Source: an uncultured Bacteroidota bacterium (GTDB taxonomy: Bacteria > Bacteroidota > Bacteroidia > Bacteroidales > P3). Taken from it: a stretch of 64,000 nucleotides of DNA. Shown piece by piece: positions 24,668 through 36,012 of the stretch; the first letter of the stretch is position 1, and the number at the start of each line of letters is the position of its first letter. Position numbers and translations under genes: made by a program. Where the stretch lies: assembly GCA_902776365.1 (NCBI GenBank), contig CACYPU010000005.1, forward strand, positions 62,001 to 126,000. Direction: 5' to 3'. The notes beneath the pieces were generated by a model. It was not told the origin of the DNA. It did no database searches and saw only the letters and a program-made list of their open reading frames with translations.

Positions 24668-25344
24668 ATGATTGACGTTGAAATTTGTTGCAATTCGAAA
24701 GCGTCGGCAGTGGCCGCCAAGGACGGCTGCGCCGACCGTATAGAGCTCTGTCGCGACCTGGAATGCGGCGGCCTCACCCCGTCTGATGAAGACATTGCCT
24801 ACTGCGTGCGCAAACTCGGTCTGCGCACACATGTGCTCATTCGTCCGCGTCCGGGAAACTTCTGCTACAACGAGTTTGAGCAGATGGGCATCATTGCCTC
24901 TATCAAGCGCTGCAAGGAGTTGGGTGCCGCTGCCGTGGTGCTGGGATTCCTCACTGATGAGGGCAAGGTGGATGTGGAGATTACGCGCCGCATGGTGCAG
25001 CTGGCGTCGCCCATGGAGGTAACGTTCCATCGCGCCTTCGACGAAGCACTGCAAGACCCCGTGGAGGCCTTGTGGGATGTGGCGGCGGCACGCTGCCACC
25101 GACTGCTCACCTCCGGCCAACGCAACTCTGCACTCGAAGGCGCTGAGGTAATCAAAAGCTTGATTGGCGTTACCGGTGTGGAGATTCTCGCTGGCGCAGG
25201 GGTGACACCCATGAATGTCCGCGAGTTGGTGGAGAAGACTGGTGTGCGCGAGGTGCACGGCAGCTGCAAGAAGAGCCTCGACGATGGCACCCTTGTCACC
25301 GATGCCGCCGCTGTTCGCCAAATGATTGACAAAACACTTACTTT

Positions 25345-25348
<4 letters not shown>
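24668..25348 (+). CDS. cutC: CutC family protein
   Basis: A 226-residue TIM-barrel protein. N-terminal VEICCNSKASA and DRIELCRDLECGGLTPS are the CutC signature; PRPGNFCYNEFE, VTFHRAFDE and AGAGVTPMNV follow in order. It is named for copper tolerance, but its biochemical role is unsettled. The start matches other CutC proteins although it lies only 4 nt after the promoter box. Its stop overlaps the next start by 4 nt (ATGA). Confidence 0.93.
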
Positions 25349-27972
<2,624 letters not shown>

Positions 27973-28003
27973 AGAAGCCCGCCAAATGGCGGGCTTCTCT
28001 TTT
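27973..28003. terminator. Bidirectional terminator
   Basis: AGAAGCCCGCC - AAAT - GGCGGGCTTCT then TTTT. It lies between the convergent transglutaminase-like and glmS genes and touches the glmS stop. Confidence 0.9.
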
Positions 28004-29861
28004 ATTCGACAGTAACCGATTTGGCTAGATTTCTGGGTTGGTCCACATTGCGGCCCTTGGCGGTGGCGATGTAGTAGGCCAGCAGCTGCAACGGGATGAC
28101 AGCAAGCAGGGGCACGAAGCAGTCGCGCGTGTCGGGGATGACGAAGGTGTAGTCGCTCATCTTGCTCACCGTGGTATCGCCTTCGGTGACCACGCTGATA
28201 ATCTTGCCCTTGCGGCTCTTGATTTCTTGAATGTTGCTGACGATTTTGTCGTACATGCCACGCTTCGGCGCGATGAAGACCACCGGCATCTCCTCATCGA
28301 CGAGGGCGATGGGACCGTGCTTCATCTCGGCGGCGGGATAGCCTTCGGCATGCAGGTAGGAGATTTCCTTCAGTTTCAAGGCTCCCTCGAGGGCCACGGG
28401 GTAGTTGTAGCCACGGCCGAGGAAGATGAAGTTGCGGCAGTAGGTGAACATCTGGGCGAAATTGTCGATGCCCTTGTTGTTCTCCAGCGTCCACTGCATC
28501 TTGTCGGGAATCATGTAGAGCTCGTCGACCAGCATGTGGAACATCTCGTCGCTGAGGGTCTTTTTCTCCTTGGCGATGGCCAGACCCAGCAGGCAGAGGG
28601 TGATGACCTGGCCCGTGAAGGCCTTGGTGGAGGCCACACCGATTTCGGGACCCACATGCAGGTAGGTGCCACTATGCGTGGCGCGGGCAATGCTCGAGCC
28701 GATGACGTTGCATATGCCATAGAGGAAGGCACCTTTCTGCTCGGCCAGCTGAATGGCGGCCAGGGTGTCGGCCGTCTCGCCGCTCTGGCTCACGGCGATG
28801 ACCACGTCGTCGGAATAGATGACAGGGTTGCGGTAGCGGAACTCCGAAGCATACTCCACCTCGACGGGAATCTGTGCCGCCTCTTCGATGAAGTATTTGG
28901 CGATGAGAGCCGAATGCCACGAGGTGCCGCAGGCGCAGATGATGATGCGGCGGGCGTTGATAAACTTGTCTTTGTGCTCGATAATGCCGCTGAGGGTGAT
29001 GTCCTTGCGAGTGTGGTGCAGACGGCCTTTGATGCAGGTGCGCAGGGCGTTTGGCTGCTCCCAGATTTCCTTCAGCATGAAGTGCGGGAATCCACCTTTC
29101 TCCAGCTCGTCGAGCGAGAGGCTCAAGGTGTGCATCTCGGGGGTCTGGTGCACGTTGGCGAGGTTGGCAATGTCGAGCTTGCCGCTGCGATCCATGTAGG
29201 CTATCTCCTCATCCTTGAGGTAGACCACCTGCTTGGTGTACTCCACGATAGGCGTGGCGTCGCTGCCGATGTAGAACTCCTTCTTGCCGCGGGCGTCGGT
29301 TCCCACGCCGATGACCAGTGGACTTCCCTTACGGGCACAGACCAGCTGGTCGGGATGGTCTTTCTGCAGGATAGCGATGGCATAGGCGCCGATGACGTTC
29401 TTCAGCGCGCGCTGTACGGCGGTGAAGAGGTCGCATTTGTGCTGCTTCTGCGTGTATTCGATGAGCTGCACCAGCACCTCGGTGTCGGTGTCGCTGCAGA
29501 AGTCATAGCCCTCCTTCTCTAGCTTGGCGCGCAGCACCTTGTAGTTCTCGATGATGCCGTTGTGCACCAGCGAGAGGTTCTTACTTTGTGAGAGGTGCGG
29601 GTGGGCGTTGACAGTGTTGGGCTCACCGTGGGTGGCCCAGCGGGTGTGGGCGATGCCGATGCTGCCAGTGGTGTCCTCGTTCGCGCATTTGTCCTCCAAG
29701 GCCGCCACCTTGCCGGTAGCCTTGTAGACGTTGAGGTCGCCCTTGCTGTTAATCATTGAGACGCCGGCCGAGTCGTAGCCGCGGTATTCCAGTCGATGAA
29801 GACCCTTTATCAGAATGGGGTAAGCCTGCTGCTCACCGATGTATCCTACTATTCCACACAT
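28002..29861 (-). CDS. glmS: Glutamine--fructose-6-phosphate aminotransferase (isomerizing)
   Basis: A 619-residue protein. N-terminal glutaminase domain starts MCGIVGYIG with the catalytic Cys after Met removal, followed by RLEYRGYDSAG and HTRWATHGEPN. Two SIS domains follow (CGTSWHSALIAKY near residue 308; GRGYNYPVALEGALKLKEIS near residue 483), and the C-terminus ends NLAKSVTVE. It makes glucosamine-6-phosphate for peptidoglycan and LPS. No glmS ribozyme is visible upstream; only 72 nt with a hairpin separate it from korC, so partial read-through from the kor operon is possible. Confidence 0.97.
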   Translation of the reverse strand: MCGIVGYIGEQQAYPILIKGLHRLEYRGYDSAGVSMINSKGDLNVYKATGKVAALEDKCANEDTTGSIGIAHTRWATHGEPNTVNAHPHLSQSKNLSLVHNGIIENYKVLRAKLEKEGYDFCSDTDTEVLVQLIEYTQKQHKCDLFTAVQRALKNVIGAYAIAILQKDHPDQLVCARKGSPLVIGVGTDARGKKEFYIGSDATPIVEYTKQVVYLKDEEIAYMDRSGKLDIANLANVHQTPEMHTLSLSLDELEKGGFPHFMLKEIWEQPNALRTCIKGRLHHTRKDITLSGIIEHKDKFINARRIIICACGTSWHSALIAKYFIEEAAQIPVEVEYASEFRYRNPVIYSDDVVIAVSQSGETADTLAAIQLAEQKGAFLYGICNVIGSSIARATHSGTYLHVGPEIGVASTKAFTGQVITLCLLGLAIAKEKKTLSDEMFHMLVDELYMIPDKMQWTLENNKGIDNFAQMFTYCRNFIFLGRGYNYPVALEGALKLKEISYLHAEGYPAAEMKHGPIALVDEEMPVVFIAPKRGMYDKIVSNIQEIKSRKGKIISVVTEGDTTVSKMSDYTFVIPDTRDCFVPLLAVIPLQLLAYYIATAKGRNVDQPRNLAKSVTVE

Positions 29862-29885
29862 AATGCTTTATTATTATAATGTTTG

Positions 29886-29917
29886 AAACCGGAAGTCCCT
29901 CTCGAGGCTTCCGGTTT
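29886..29917 (-). terminator. Hairpin between korC and glmS
   Basis: AAACCGGAAG - loop - CTTCCGGTTT. The U run is short (TTTC), so it may attenuate rather than fully stop transcription from korC into glmS. Confidence 0.65.
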
Positions 29918-29933
29918 GATGTCCGCTGTGTGC

Positions 29934-30485
29934 TTACAGCACCTGGACGGCTTCGATGATGCCCTTGCCGATTTCGATAGCTTCCTCGTTCTGGGGAATG
30001 AGGTTCCAATGGCGCTGGGGCAGGGAGTGCTCCAGACCTTCGTGGATGTACTGCTTGTCGACAATGGGTTTCAGCTTCAGGAAGCCACCGAGGACCACCA
30101 TGTTGAAGACCTTGCTGATGCCGAGCTCCTGGGCTTTGGCGGTAGCGGCGATCTTGTAGATGTTGATGTCCTTGCGGGTGGGCTCGTGGGTGATGCCGTT
30201 GGGGTCATAGATGAGGTAACCGCCGGGCTTCACAGCGCTCTCAAACTTATCCAGCGACTGCTGGTTGAGGATGATGGCAGTGTCGAACTGGTTGATGATG
30301 GGCGAGCTGATGCGCTCGTCGCTGATGATGACGGAGACGTTGGCGGTGCCGCCACGCATCTCGGGGCCGTAGCTGGGCATCCAGCTGACCTCTTTGTCCT
30401 GCATGACACCGGAGTAGGCAAGAATCTTACCCATCGAGAGGACACCCTGTCCACCGAAACCGGCTATGATGATTTCTTCAGTCAT
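29934..30485 (-). CDS. korC: 2-oxoacid:ferredoxin oxidoreductase, gamma subunit
   Basis: A 183-residue PFOR gamma-domain protein. IIIAGFGGQGVLSMGKIL carries the GxGGxG loop, followed by WMPSYGPEMRGGTANV, a signature of KorC/VorC. It forms the dimer interface for CoA handling in 2-oxoglutarate or branched-chain 2-oxoacid ferredoxin oxidoreductases. The reading frame is intact, unlike korA and korB upstream. It is the last gene of korDABC. Confidence 0.92.
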   Translation of the reverse strand: MTEEIIIAGFGGQGVLSMGKILAYSGVMQDKEVSWMPSYGPEMRGGTANVSVIISDERISSPIINQFDTAIILNQQSLDKFESAVKPGGYLIYDPNGITHEPTRKDINIYKIAATAKAQELGISKVFNMVVLGGFLKLKPIVDKQYIHEGLEHSLPQRHWNLIPQNEEAIEIGKGIIEAVQVL

Positions 30486-30509
30486 TGTTTCTTGGTTTTT
30501 AATTGTTAA

Positions 30510-30656
30510 TTATTGCTGAACGGTCAGCGGGTGATCCAGAACCAGACGGTTGGCGTCGATGCCCTCGACAATCTTGCCGTCGACTTTGATGTCGCCGATG
30601 GGGTAGTTGGGCATCATGTTGTCTTCCATCCACTTGTTGGCGGCCACGGGGGTCAT
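30510..30656 (-). pseudogene. korB: Detached C-terminal part of korB (out of frame)
   Basis: A 48-codon frame starting ATG at 30656 inside the korB stop (ATGA). It encodes MTPVAANKWMEDNMMPNYPI and about 28 more residues, which is the C-terminal end expected for KorB-type subunits (MTPxEAxKWxxExMxPxYPLG). The intervening ~16-20 residues, normally a VEILSxCPxNW-type segment, are missing between the two frames. Confidence 0.75.
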
Positions 30657-31303
30657 CTTCTCTGGTTCTCGAAGGCTTTGCGGATAGCGGCTTTGGCTTT
30701 GCGCACGGCGGCGGGGTTCTGCACGCTCTGACGGGTCACGTAGTAAGTGCCGGGCAGGGTGGAGAGGAGTTCCGTCATGCGGAGGGGATAACCGTTCAGG
30801 TCGACGCGGCGGCCATAAGGCGTGGTGGCGCTGCGCATGCCGACGAGGGTCGTGGGAGCCATCTGTCCACCGGTCATACCGTAAATACCGTTGTTGACGA
30901 AGATCATGGTCATGTTCTCGCCACGGTTGGCGGCATGGATGGTCTCGGCGGTGCCGATAGCGGCCAGGTCGCCGTCACCCTGGTAGGTGAACACGAAGGT
31001 GTCGGGGTTGAGGCGCTTGATGGCGGTGGCGACGGCGGGAGCGCGGCCGTGGGCGGCCTCCTGGAAGTCGACATCGAAATAGTTGTAGGCCAGAACAGAG
31101 CATCCGACGGGGCTGACGCCGACGACGTTGTCCTGAATGCCCATCTCGTCGATAACCTCGGCGATGAGGCGGTGGGTGGTGCCGTGGCCGCAACCGGGGC
31201 AGTAGTGCATGACGGCGTCGGTGAGCACCTTGGTACGGGTGTAAACCTCCTCGTAACCCTCTTTCAGCAGCTCTTGCTTGCGAGCTTCAATATCTTGATT
31301 CAT
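30653..31303 (-). CDS. korB: 2-oxoacid:ferredoxin oxidoreductase, beta subunit (TPP-binding), truncated
   Basis: A 216-residue TPP domain with HYCPGCGHGTTH (cluster/TPP region, about residues 33-44), the GVSPVGCSVLAY segment, GDGDLAAIGTAETIHAANR with the Mg-TPP motif and NNGIYGMTGGQMAPTT. It should continue for another ~65 residues. Instead it reads AFENQRR and stops, and the normal C-terminus follows in another frame (30510-30656). The cause looks like a deletion of roughly 50-55 nt. The catalytic motifs are intact, but the lost segment includes conserved residues, so activity is doubtful if the change is real. Confidence 0.85.
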   Translation of the reverse strand: MNQDIEARKQELLKEGYEEVYTRTKVLTDAVMHYCPGCGHGTTHRLIAEVIDEMGIQDNVVGVSPVGCSVLAYNYFDVDFQEAAHGRAPAVATAIKRLNPDTFVFTYQGDGDLAAIGTAETIHAANRGENMTMIFVNNGIYGMTGGQMAPTTLVGMRSATTPYGRRVDLNGYPLRMTELLSTLPGTYYVTRQSVQNPAAVRKAKAAIRKAFENQRR

Positions 31304-31317
31304 TGTTGTTCCTTTCT

Positions 31318-31405
31318 TTATTTGATAATCTTGTTTTCAAGAGCCTCCAGGACCTCGCCGGGAGTGGGGATGATACCGCCGAAGCGGCCGAAGTGCTCGG
31401 TCTTC
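31318..31405 (-). pseudogene. korA: Detached C-terminal part of korA (out of frame)
   Basis: In the frame shifted from korA, the minus strand encodes EHFGRFGGIIPTPGEVLEAL and then ENKIIK with TAA at 31320-31318, 14 nt before the korB ATG and its AAAGAAAGGA ribosome site. This is the C-terminus expected for KorA/VorB-type alpha subunits and shows where korA originally ended. Confidence 0.75.
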
Positions 31406-32368
31406 ACTCATCTGGCCGGCGCTCATCTCGACGCAAAGGATACCCTTCACGTGGGCGGCAACCTCGGCCAGCTGTTTGGTCGGGAAGGGGAAGAGGGTGA
31501 TCAGGCGGAACAGACCCACCTTGATGCCTTTCTCGCGGGCCATCTGCATGGCCTTCATGGCGATACGGCTGCTCGAACCGTAGGCGACGATGATGTAGTC
31601 GGCGTCCTCGCAGTTCAGCATCTCATAGCGCACCTCTTTCTCTTTCATCTCGGCGTACTTGGCCTGCAGTTTGTGGTTGAACACTTCCTGGCGGGCGGAG
31701 TCGAGCTCAAGGCTGGTGATGATGTTGTGGTCGCGGGTGGCAGGCTTGCCCCAGGTGCCCCAGGGAGCGTTCTTGCGGCGCTCTTCCTCGGTCCAGCGGG
31801 GGATGTAGTCGCGGGTGTAGAGTTTTTCCATGCACTGTCCGATAGCACCGTCGGAGAGGATGAGGACGGGGTTGCGATACTTGAAGGCGATGTCCCAAGC
31901 GTCGAACACGAAGTCGTACATCTCCTGCACGCTGGCGGGGGCGAGGGTGTAGAGCTGGTAGTCACCGTGACCGCCACCCTTGGTGCTCTGGAAATAGTCG
32001 CTCTGCGAGGGCTGGATGGTGCCCAAACCGGGGCCGCCACGCATGACGTTGACTACCAGGCAGGGAATCTCGGCGCCGGCGAGGTAGGTCAGACCTTCCT
32101 GCATCAGCGAGATTCCGGGGCTGGAGCTCGAGGTGGCGACTTTCTTGCCGGTGGCGGCGCCGCCGTAGACCATGTTGATCGAGGCAACCTCGCTCTCGGC
32201 CTGCAGCACGGTCATACCGGTGGTCTCCCACGGTTTCTCGGCCATAAGGGTTTCCATTACTTCCGACTGCGGAGTGATAGGATAGCCGAAGTAGCCGTCC
32301 GTACCGCTGGCAATCATTGCGCGGGCAATAGCTTCATTGCCCTTCATCAGTTGAAGTTCTCTTGCCAT
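31337..32368 (-). CDS. korA: 2-oxoacid:ferredoxin oxidoreductase, alpha subunit (KorA/VorB type), frame-shifted at the C-terminus
   Basis: Start MARELQLMKGNEAIARAMI at 32368; residues ~1-180 form the pyrimidine domain (GYFGYPITPQSEVME, SSSSPGISLMQEGLTYL, MRGGPGLGTIQPSQSDYFQ) and a second domain follows to CVEMSAGQM near residue 313. After that point the frame gives an Arg-rich 30-residue tail (EDRALRPLRRYHPHSRRG) unrelated to the family, while the proper ending is in another frame (31318-31405). About 35-38 nt seem to be missing. The complex would convert 2-oxoglutarate or branched 2-oxoacids plus CoA to acyl-CoA and reduced ferredoxin. Confidence 0.85.
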   Translation of the reverse strand: MARELQLMKGNEAIARAMIASGTDGYFGYPITPQSEVMETLMAEKPWETTGMTVLQAESEVASINMVYGGAATGKKVATSSSSPGISLMQEGLTYLAGAEIPCLVVNVMRGGPGLGTIQPSQSDYFQSTKGGGHGDYQLYTLAPASVQEMYDFVFDAWDIAFKYRNPVLILSDGAIGQCMEKLYTRDYIPRWTEEERRKNAPWGTWGKPATRDHNIITSLELDSARQEVFNHKLQAKYAEMKEKEVRYEMLNCEDADYIIVAYGSSSRIAMKAMQMAREKGIKVGLFRLITLFPFPTKQLAEVAAHVKGILCVEMSAGQMSEDRALRPLRRYHPHSRRGPGGS

Positions 32369-32391
32369 AGTATTCCTTTCTTTCTTTTTCT

Positions 32392-32610
32392 TTAGATTTT
32401 TTTCTTGTAAACGGAGATCACGCCGTCGGGGCACACCATGGCGCAGCTGGCGCAGCCAATGCAACTGTCATTCACGGTCTCGGTGTAGTTGTAACCCTTG
32501 CCGTTTACATTTTTCGACAACGCGATGCACTTCATCGGGCACACGGGTACACAGACTCCGCAGCCTTTGCAGCGCTCGGTATCGATGATGATTTGTCCTT
32601 TAAATGCCAT
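32392..32610 (-). CDS. korD: 2[4Fe-4S] ferredoxin subunit of the 2-oxoacid oxidoreductase
   Basis: A 72-residue protein with two cluster motifs: CKGCGVCVPVCP (about residues 14-25) and CIGCASCAMVCP (about residues 50-61). It is the delta subunit that takes electrons from TPP and passes them to free ferredoxin. First gene of korDABC; korA starts 23 nt after its stop. Confidence 0.95.
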   Translation of the reverse strand: MAFKGQIIIDTERCKGCGVCVPVCPMKCIALSKNVNGKGYNYTETVNDSCIGCASCAMVCPDGVISVYKKKI

Positions 32611-32666
32611 AATTTTAATGTTATAAGATTAATATTATATTAAATGTTTCAAATTCGAATTGCGTG

Positions 32667-32674
32667 CAAAGATA
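32667..32674 (-). promoter_or_regulatory. -7 element of korDABC
   Basis: TATCTTTG on the minus strand, about 57 nt before the korD start. The -33 region is AT-rich without a clean TTTG. Confidence 0.6.
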
Positions 32675-32833
32675 CGAAAAAAAATTCATTCCATAATCAA
32701 AAATGGTGAAAATATTTTTGTTGTTTCATGCAACAGTTTGATTATTAGAATTCTCACTGGCTATTTAATGACCCCGCCATACGCAGTAGAGCAATAAGTA
32801 AGGTGTTGTTGCGTTATCTACTGAAAAATCGGC

Positions 32834-34150
32834 ATGAAGATAAATATCCAATACATGAAAAAGGAGCTGGCTCGGTATTTCAACCTGATGCCTGTCAAGG
32901 AAGAGGAGCAGTCGGTTATCGACCAGGTGAAGAGCGCCATTGTGTTCCGTGGGACGAACCTGTGGATTCTGATGTTCGCCATCTTGATAGCATCGCTGGG
33001 CCTGAACGTGAACTCCACGGCCGTCATCATCGGCGCCATGCTTATCTCGCCTTTGATGGGCCCTATTATAGGCATGGGTCTCTCGGTGGGTATCAACGAT
33101 TTGGATCTCCTGAAGCAGTCGGCGAAAAACTATCTGGTGGCGACCCTCATCTCTGTGGTAACGGCGACGCTGTATTTCCTCATTTCGCCCCTCAGCGAGG
33201 CGCAGAGCGAGTTGCTGGCGCGTACGTCGCCGACGCTCTATGATGTATTGATAGCCTTCTTCGGTGGCGCCGCCGGTGTGCTGGCGCTGACGACCAAAAG
33301 CAAGGGACAGGTCATTCCCGGCGTAGCCATCGCCACGGCCCTCATGCCGCCGCTCTGCACCGCCGGCTACGGACTGGCCACGGCACAGTGGGCCTATTTC
33401 TTCGGGGCCTTCTACCTCTTCTTCATCAACACGGTGTTCATCGCCACCTCGACGTTCCTGGGAGTGAAGCTGATGCGTTTCCATTCGGTTCACAACCTCG
33501 ATGCCGACGCTATGCGCCGCAGCCGCAAGGTGGTCTACACCCTCGTGCTGCTCACAATGATTCCTGCCGCTTTCCTGACGGTGAACATCGTGAGGGAAAA
33601 TGTGCTGGAAAACAGCAAGAACCAGTTCGTCAATGCCGAGATTGACCAGCCGGGAACCCAGATACTTTCCTCACATGTACAAAACGACACCTTGAAGGTG
33701 GTGGCCGTGGGCAAGGAGATTGCCGAGGCCCGGGTCGGCGAAGCCCGTGAACGCATGCATTTCTATGGGCTTGAGGACATGAAGCTTGTGGTGATTCAGG
33801 CCGAGAATGCTGAGGAGATTGCCCTGGCTTCGGACCTCAGCTCCGCCGAGCAGGCCAACGCGGCATTGAGCAAGCAGGTGGCCGACCTGCAGCGCCAGTT
33901 GGCGGCTGTGGCATCGCTCGACACCCTGTCGCAGAATGTCTCTAGCGAGGCTGTGCCGGCATTCCCGGAGGTCCGCACGGTCGCTGTCGGCAAACTGAAC
34001 GGCACCCTCACGGCTGTGGTGACCCTTCGGGAGGGTGTGAAACTTGAGCGCGGAGCAATGATTCGTCTTGAAGAGTGGCTCCGTGTCCGCACAAAGTCGA
34101 AAAAACTGGATATTGTCATCAGAAACGAATCTGAAATTGTTGAAAATTAA
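32834..34150 (+). CDS. DUF389 domain-containing membrane protein
   Basis: A 438-residue protein. After a ~35-residue N-terminus come about six to seven membrane segments with the family pattern STAVIIGAMLISPLMGPIIG (residues ~62-81), GVLALTTKSKGQVIPGVAIA and ALMPPLCTAGYGLA. A C-terminal ~190-residue soluble part includes a short coiled coil (AALSKQVADLQRQLAAV). DUF389/TIGR00341 proteins are of unknown function, suspected transport or sensing proteins. The start could also be the ATG seven codons later. No operon partner on either side. Confidence 0.85.
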   Translation: MKINIQYMKKELARYFNLMPVKEEEQSVIDQVKSAIVFRGTNLWILMFAILIASLGLNVNSTAVIIGAMLISPLMGPIIGMGLSVGINDLDLLKQSAKNYLVATLISVVTATLYFLISPLSEAQSELLARTSPTLYDVLIAFFGGAAGVLALTTKSKGQVIPGVAIATALMPPLCTAGYGLATAQWAYFFGAFYLFFINTVFIATSTFLGVKLMRFHSVHNLDADAMRRSRKVVYTLVLLTMIPAAFLTVNIVRENVLENSKNQFVNAEIDQPGTQILSSHVQNDTLKVVAVGKEIAEARVGEARERMHFYGLEDMKLVVIQAENAEEIALASDLSSAEQANAALSKQVADLQRQLAAVASLDTLSQNVSSEAVPAFPEVRTVAVGKLNGTLTAVVTLREGVKLERGAMIRLEEWLRVRTKSKKLDIVIRNESEIVEN

Positions 34151-34190
34151 CAGATTAAAATTATTTAATATTTTTTGCAATAATTTTTTG

Positions 34191-34220
34191 TTTGTGTGTA
34201 CTAAAAATTTAGTAATTTTG
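34191..34220 (+). promoter_or_regulatory. Promoter of the DUF1573 gene
   Basis: TTTG (34191-34194), 18-nt spacer, TAATTTTG (34213-34220), about 45 nt before ATG 34266. Confidence 0.65.
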
Positions 34221-34265
34221 CAGCCCAATTAAAAAAGAAAAATAAACCTAAAAAAGTTAAACAAT

Positions 34266-34778
34266 ATGAAGAAATTTGCTTTGATTTGCCTCTTTGCCTC
34301 GATGACATTTGGAATGGCAAACGCACAGAACGACAAGAAAGATGTTCCCGCCAACGGTGCAAAAATCCGTTTCGTCGAGACCGAGCACAACTATGGCGAC
34401 CTCCAGAAGGGTGGCAATGGTGACTGCGAGTTCACCTTCGTCAACGAAGGCAACGAACCCCTCATCCTCTCCAAGGTGAAAGCCTCCTGCGGCTGCACCA
34501 CTCCCAGCTACACCCAGAAGCCTGTCATGCCCGGCAAGACTGGCACCATCAAGGTCCACTACAACACCAACAACGTGGGTGGCTTCTCCAAAACCGTCAC
34601 CGTCGAGAGCAACGCTGTCGACAACCCCCGTGTGGTGCTGAAAATCAAGGGCACTGTTCACGACCCCAACACTCAGCAGCAGACGAGACCTTCTACTGCC
34701 CCTGCTCCCGCCAAGCCCGCCGTCAAACCCGCCGAGCCTGTCAAACAGGTGGAAGTTCCTGCCGTCAAAGTGAAATAA
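34266..34778 (+). CDS. DUF1573 domain-containing exported protein
   Basis: A 170-residue protein with signal peptide MKKFALICLFASMTFGMANA. The domain has the hallmark HNYGDLQKGG, ILSKVKASCGCTTPSYT (CGC motif) and PGKTGTIKVHYNT, an Ig-like fold of DUF1573, common in Bacteroidota and of unknown function. The C-terminal 35 residues are Pro/Ala/Lys-rich (APAPAKPAVKPAEPVK), a possible linker to the cell wall or partner. It has its own promoter and ends 19 nt before the aminotransferase. Confidence 0.9.
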   Translation: MKKFALICLFASMTFGMANAQNDKKDVPANGAKIRFVETEHNYGDLQKGGNGDCEFTFVNEGNEPLILSKVKASCGCTTPSYTQKPVMPGKTGTIKVHYNTNNVGGFSKTVTVESNAVDNPRVVLKIKGTVHDPNTQQQTRPSTAPAPAKPAVKPAEPVKQVEVPAVKVK

Positions 34779-34797
34779 CACTAAACACCCAATCAGT

Positions 34798-36012
34798 ATG
34801 CCCCATATTTCCAACAAAGGCCTTGAACTGCCTCAGTCGGCCATCCGTAAACTCGTCCCCTTTGCCGACGCCGCCAAAGAGCGTGGAGTCCATGTGTATC
34901 ACTTGAATATCGGCCAGCCTGATATTGAGACTCCTGCCGGAGCCCTCAAAGTCCTCGCCGAGAAGGCCAATGAGATGGCCGAGAATCATGGTGTACTTGA
35001 ATATAGCCACTCGGCCGGCATCATGTCCTACCGTCGCGCCCTGTGCAACTACTATCATCGCCACGGTATCGACGTGACTCCCAACCAAGTTCTCGTCACC
35101 AACGGCGGTAGCGAGGCCCTCCAGATGGCCTTCACCGTCTGCCTCAACCCGGGCGACGAAATCATCATCCCCGAGCCCTACTACACTAACTACAACACCT
35201 TCGCCAAGCTCTGCGACGCCAAGATTGTCACCATCCCCAGTGACATCAAGACAGGCTTTGCCCTGCCTCCCATCGAGGACTTCGAGAAGGCTATCACCCC
35301 GCGCACCCGCGCCATCATGATTTGTAACCCCAACAACCCCACGGGTTACCTCTATACCCACGAGGAATTGTTGAAGGTGGCCGGTCTGGTGAAGAAATAC
35401 GACCTCTACCTCTTTGCCGACGAGGTGTATCGTGAGTTCTGCTATGATGGACATAAGCACTTCAGCGTGATGCAGCTCGAAGGTTTGGAGCGCAACGTCA
35501 TCCTGTTCGACTCTGTGTCGAAGCGCTACAGCGCCTGTGGTGCCCGCGTGGGTTGCATGGTGACCCGCAACAGCGAGGTCTACGCCATCGCCATGCGCTT
35601 GGCTCAGGCCCGTCTGTCGCCCCCGTCGTTTGGCCAGTTCTTCGGTGAGGCCGCCGTCGACACTCCCCAGGAGTATTTCGACGCTGTCTACAATGAGTAT
35701 ATCGCCCGCCGCAACGTCATTGTCGAGGGGATCAACAAGATTCCCGGATGCTTCTGCCCCATGCCCAAGGGCGCTTTCTACACCGTCATCGACCTGCCGG
35801 TAGACGACAGCGACAAGTTCTGCCAGTGGCTGCTGACGGACTTCAACTATAACAACGCCACTGTCATGCTGGCTCCCGCCACGGGATTCTATGTCGATCC
35901 CGAGCGCGGCCGCCATCAGGCCCGCATCACCTACTGCCTTTGCATCGACGACCTCAAGGCCGCCATGAAGTGCCTCGAGGAAGCCTTGAAGGTTTATCCC
36001 GGCCGTGTATGA
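34798..36012 (+). CDS. Pyridoxal-phosphate aminotransferase, class I/II (aspartate aminotransferase-like)
   Basis: A 404-residue fold-type I enzyme. Seen: LNIGQPDIETP, TNGGSEALQMAF (phosphate-binding Gly/Ser), NPNNPTGYL, DEVYREFCYDG and SVSKRYSACGARVG with the PLP-binding lysine (SKRYS). The SKR-YS-CGARVG motif fits the AspC/AlaT-like subgroup. The exact amino donor cannot be told. Its stop overlaps the start of the GreA-like gene by a few bases (GTATGA). Confidence 0.92.
   Translation: MPHISNKGLELPQSAIRKLVPFADAAKERGVHVYHLNIGQPDIETPAGALKVLAEKANEMAENHGVLEYSHSAGIMSYRRALCNYYHRHGIDVTPNQVLVTNGGSEALQMAFTVCLNPGDEIIIPEPYYTNYNTFAKLCDAKIVTIPSDIKTGFALPPIEDFEKAITPRTRAIMICNPNNPTGYLYTHEELLKVAGLVKKYDLYLFADEVYREFCYDGHKHFSVMQLEGLERNVILFDSVSKRYSACGARVGCMVTRNSEVYAIAMRLAQARLSPPSFGQFFGEAAVDTPQEYFDAVYNEYIARRNVIVEGINKIPGCFCPMPKGAFYTVIDLPVDDSDKFCQWLLTDFNYNNATVMLAPATGFYVDPERGRHQARITYCLCIDDLKAAMKCLEEALKVYPGRV

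Noticed and set aside
28038-29522. 494-codon plus-strand frame opposite glmS
   Set aside because: Antisense of glmS, whose catalytic motifs are intact.
27973-29861. glmS ribozyme or GlcN6P riboswitch
   Set aside because: The upstream gap is 72 nt and shows only a simple hairpin; no ribozyme core is visible.
30653-31405. Programmed frameshift in korA/korB
   Set aside because: No slippery heptamer or shared signal is present, and residues conserved in the family are missing, which frameshifting would not explain.
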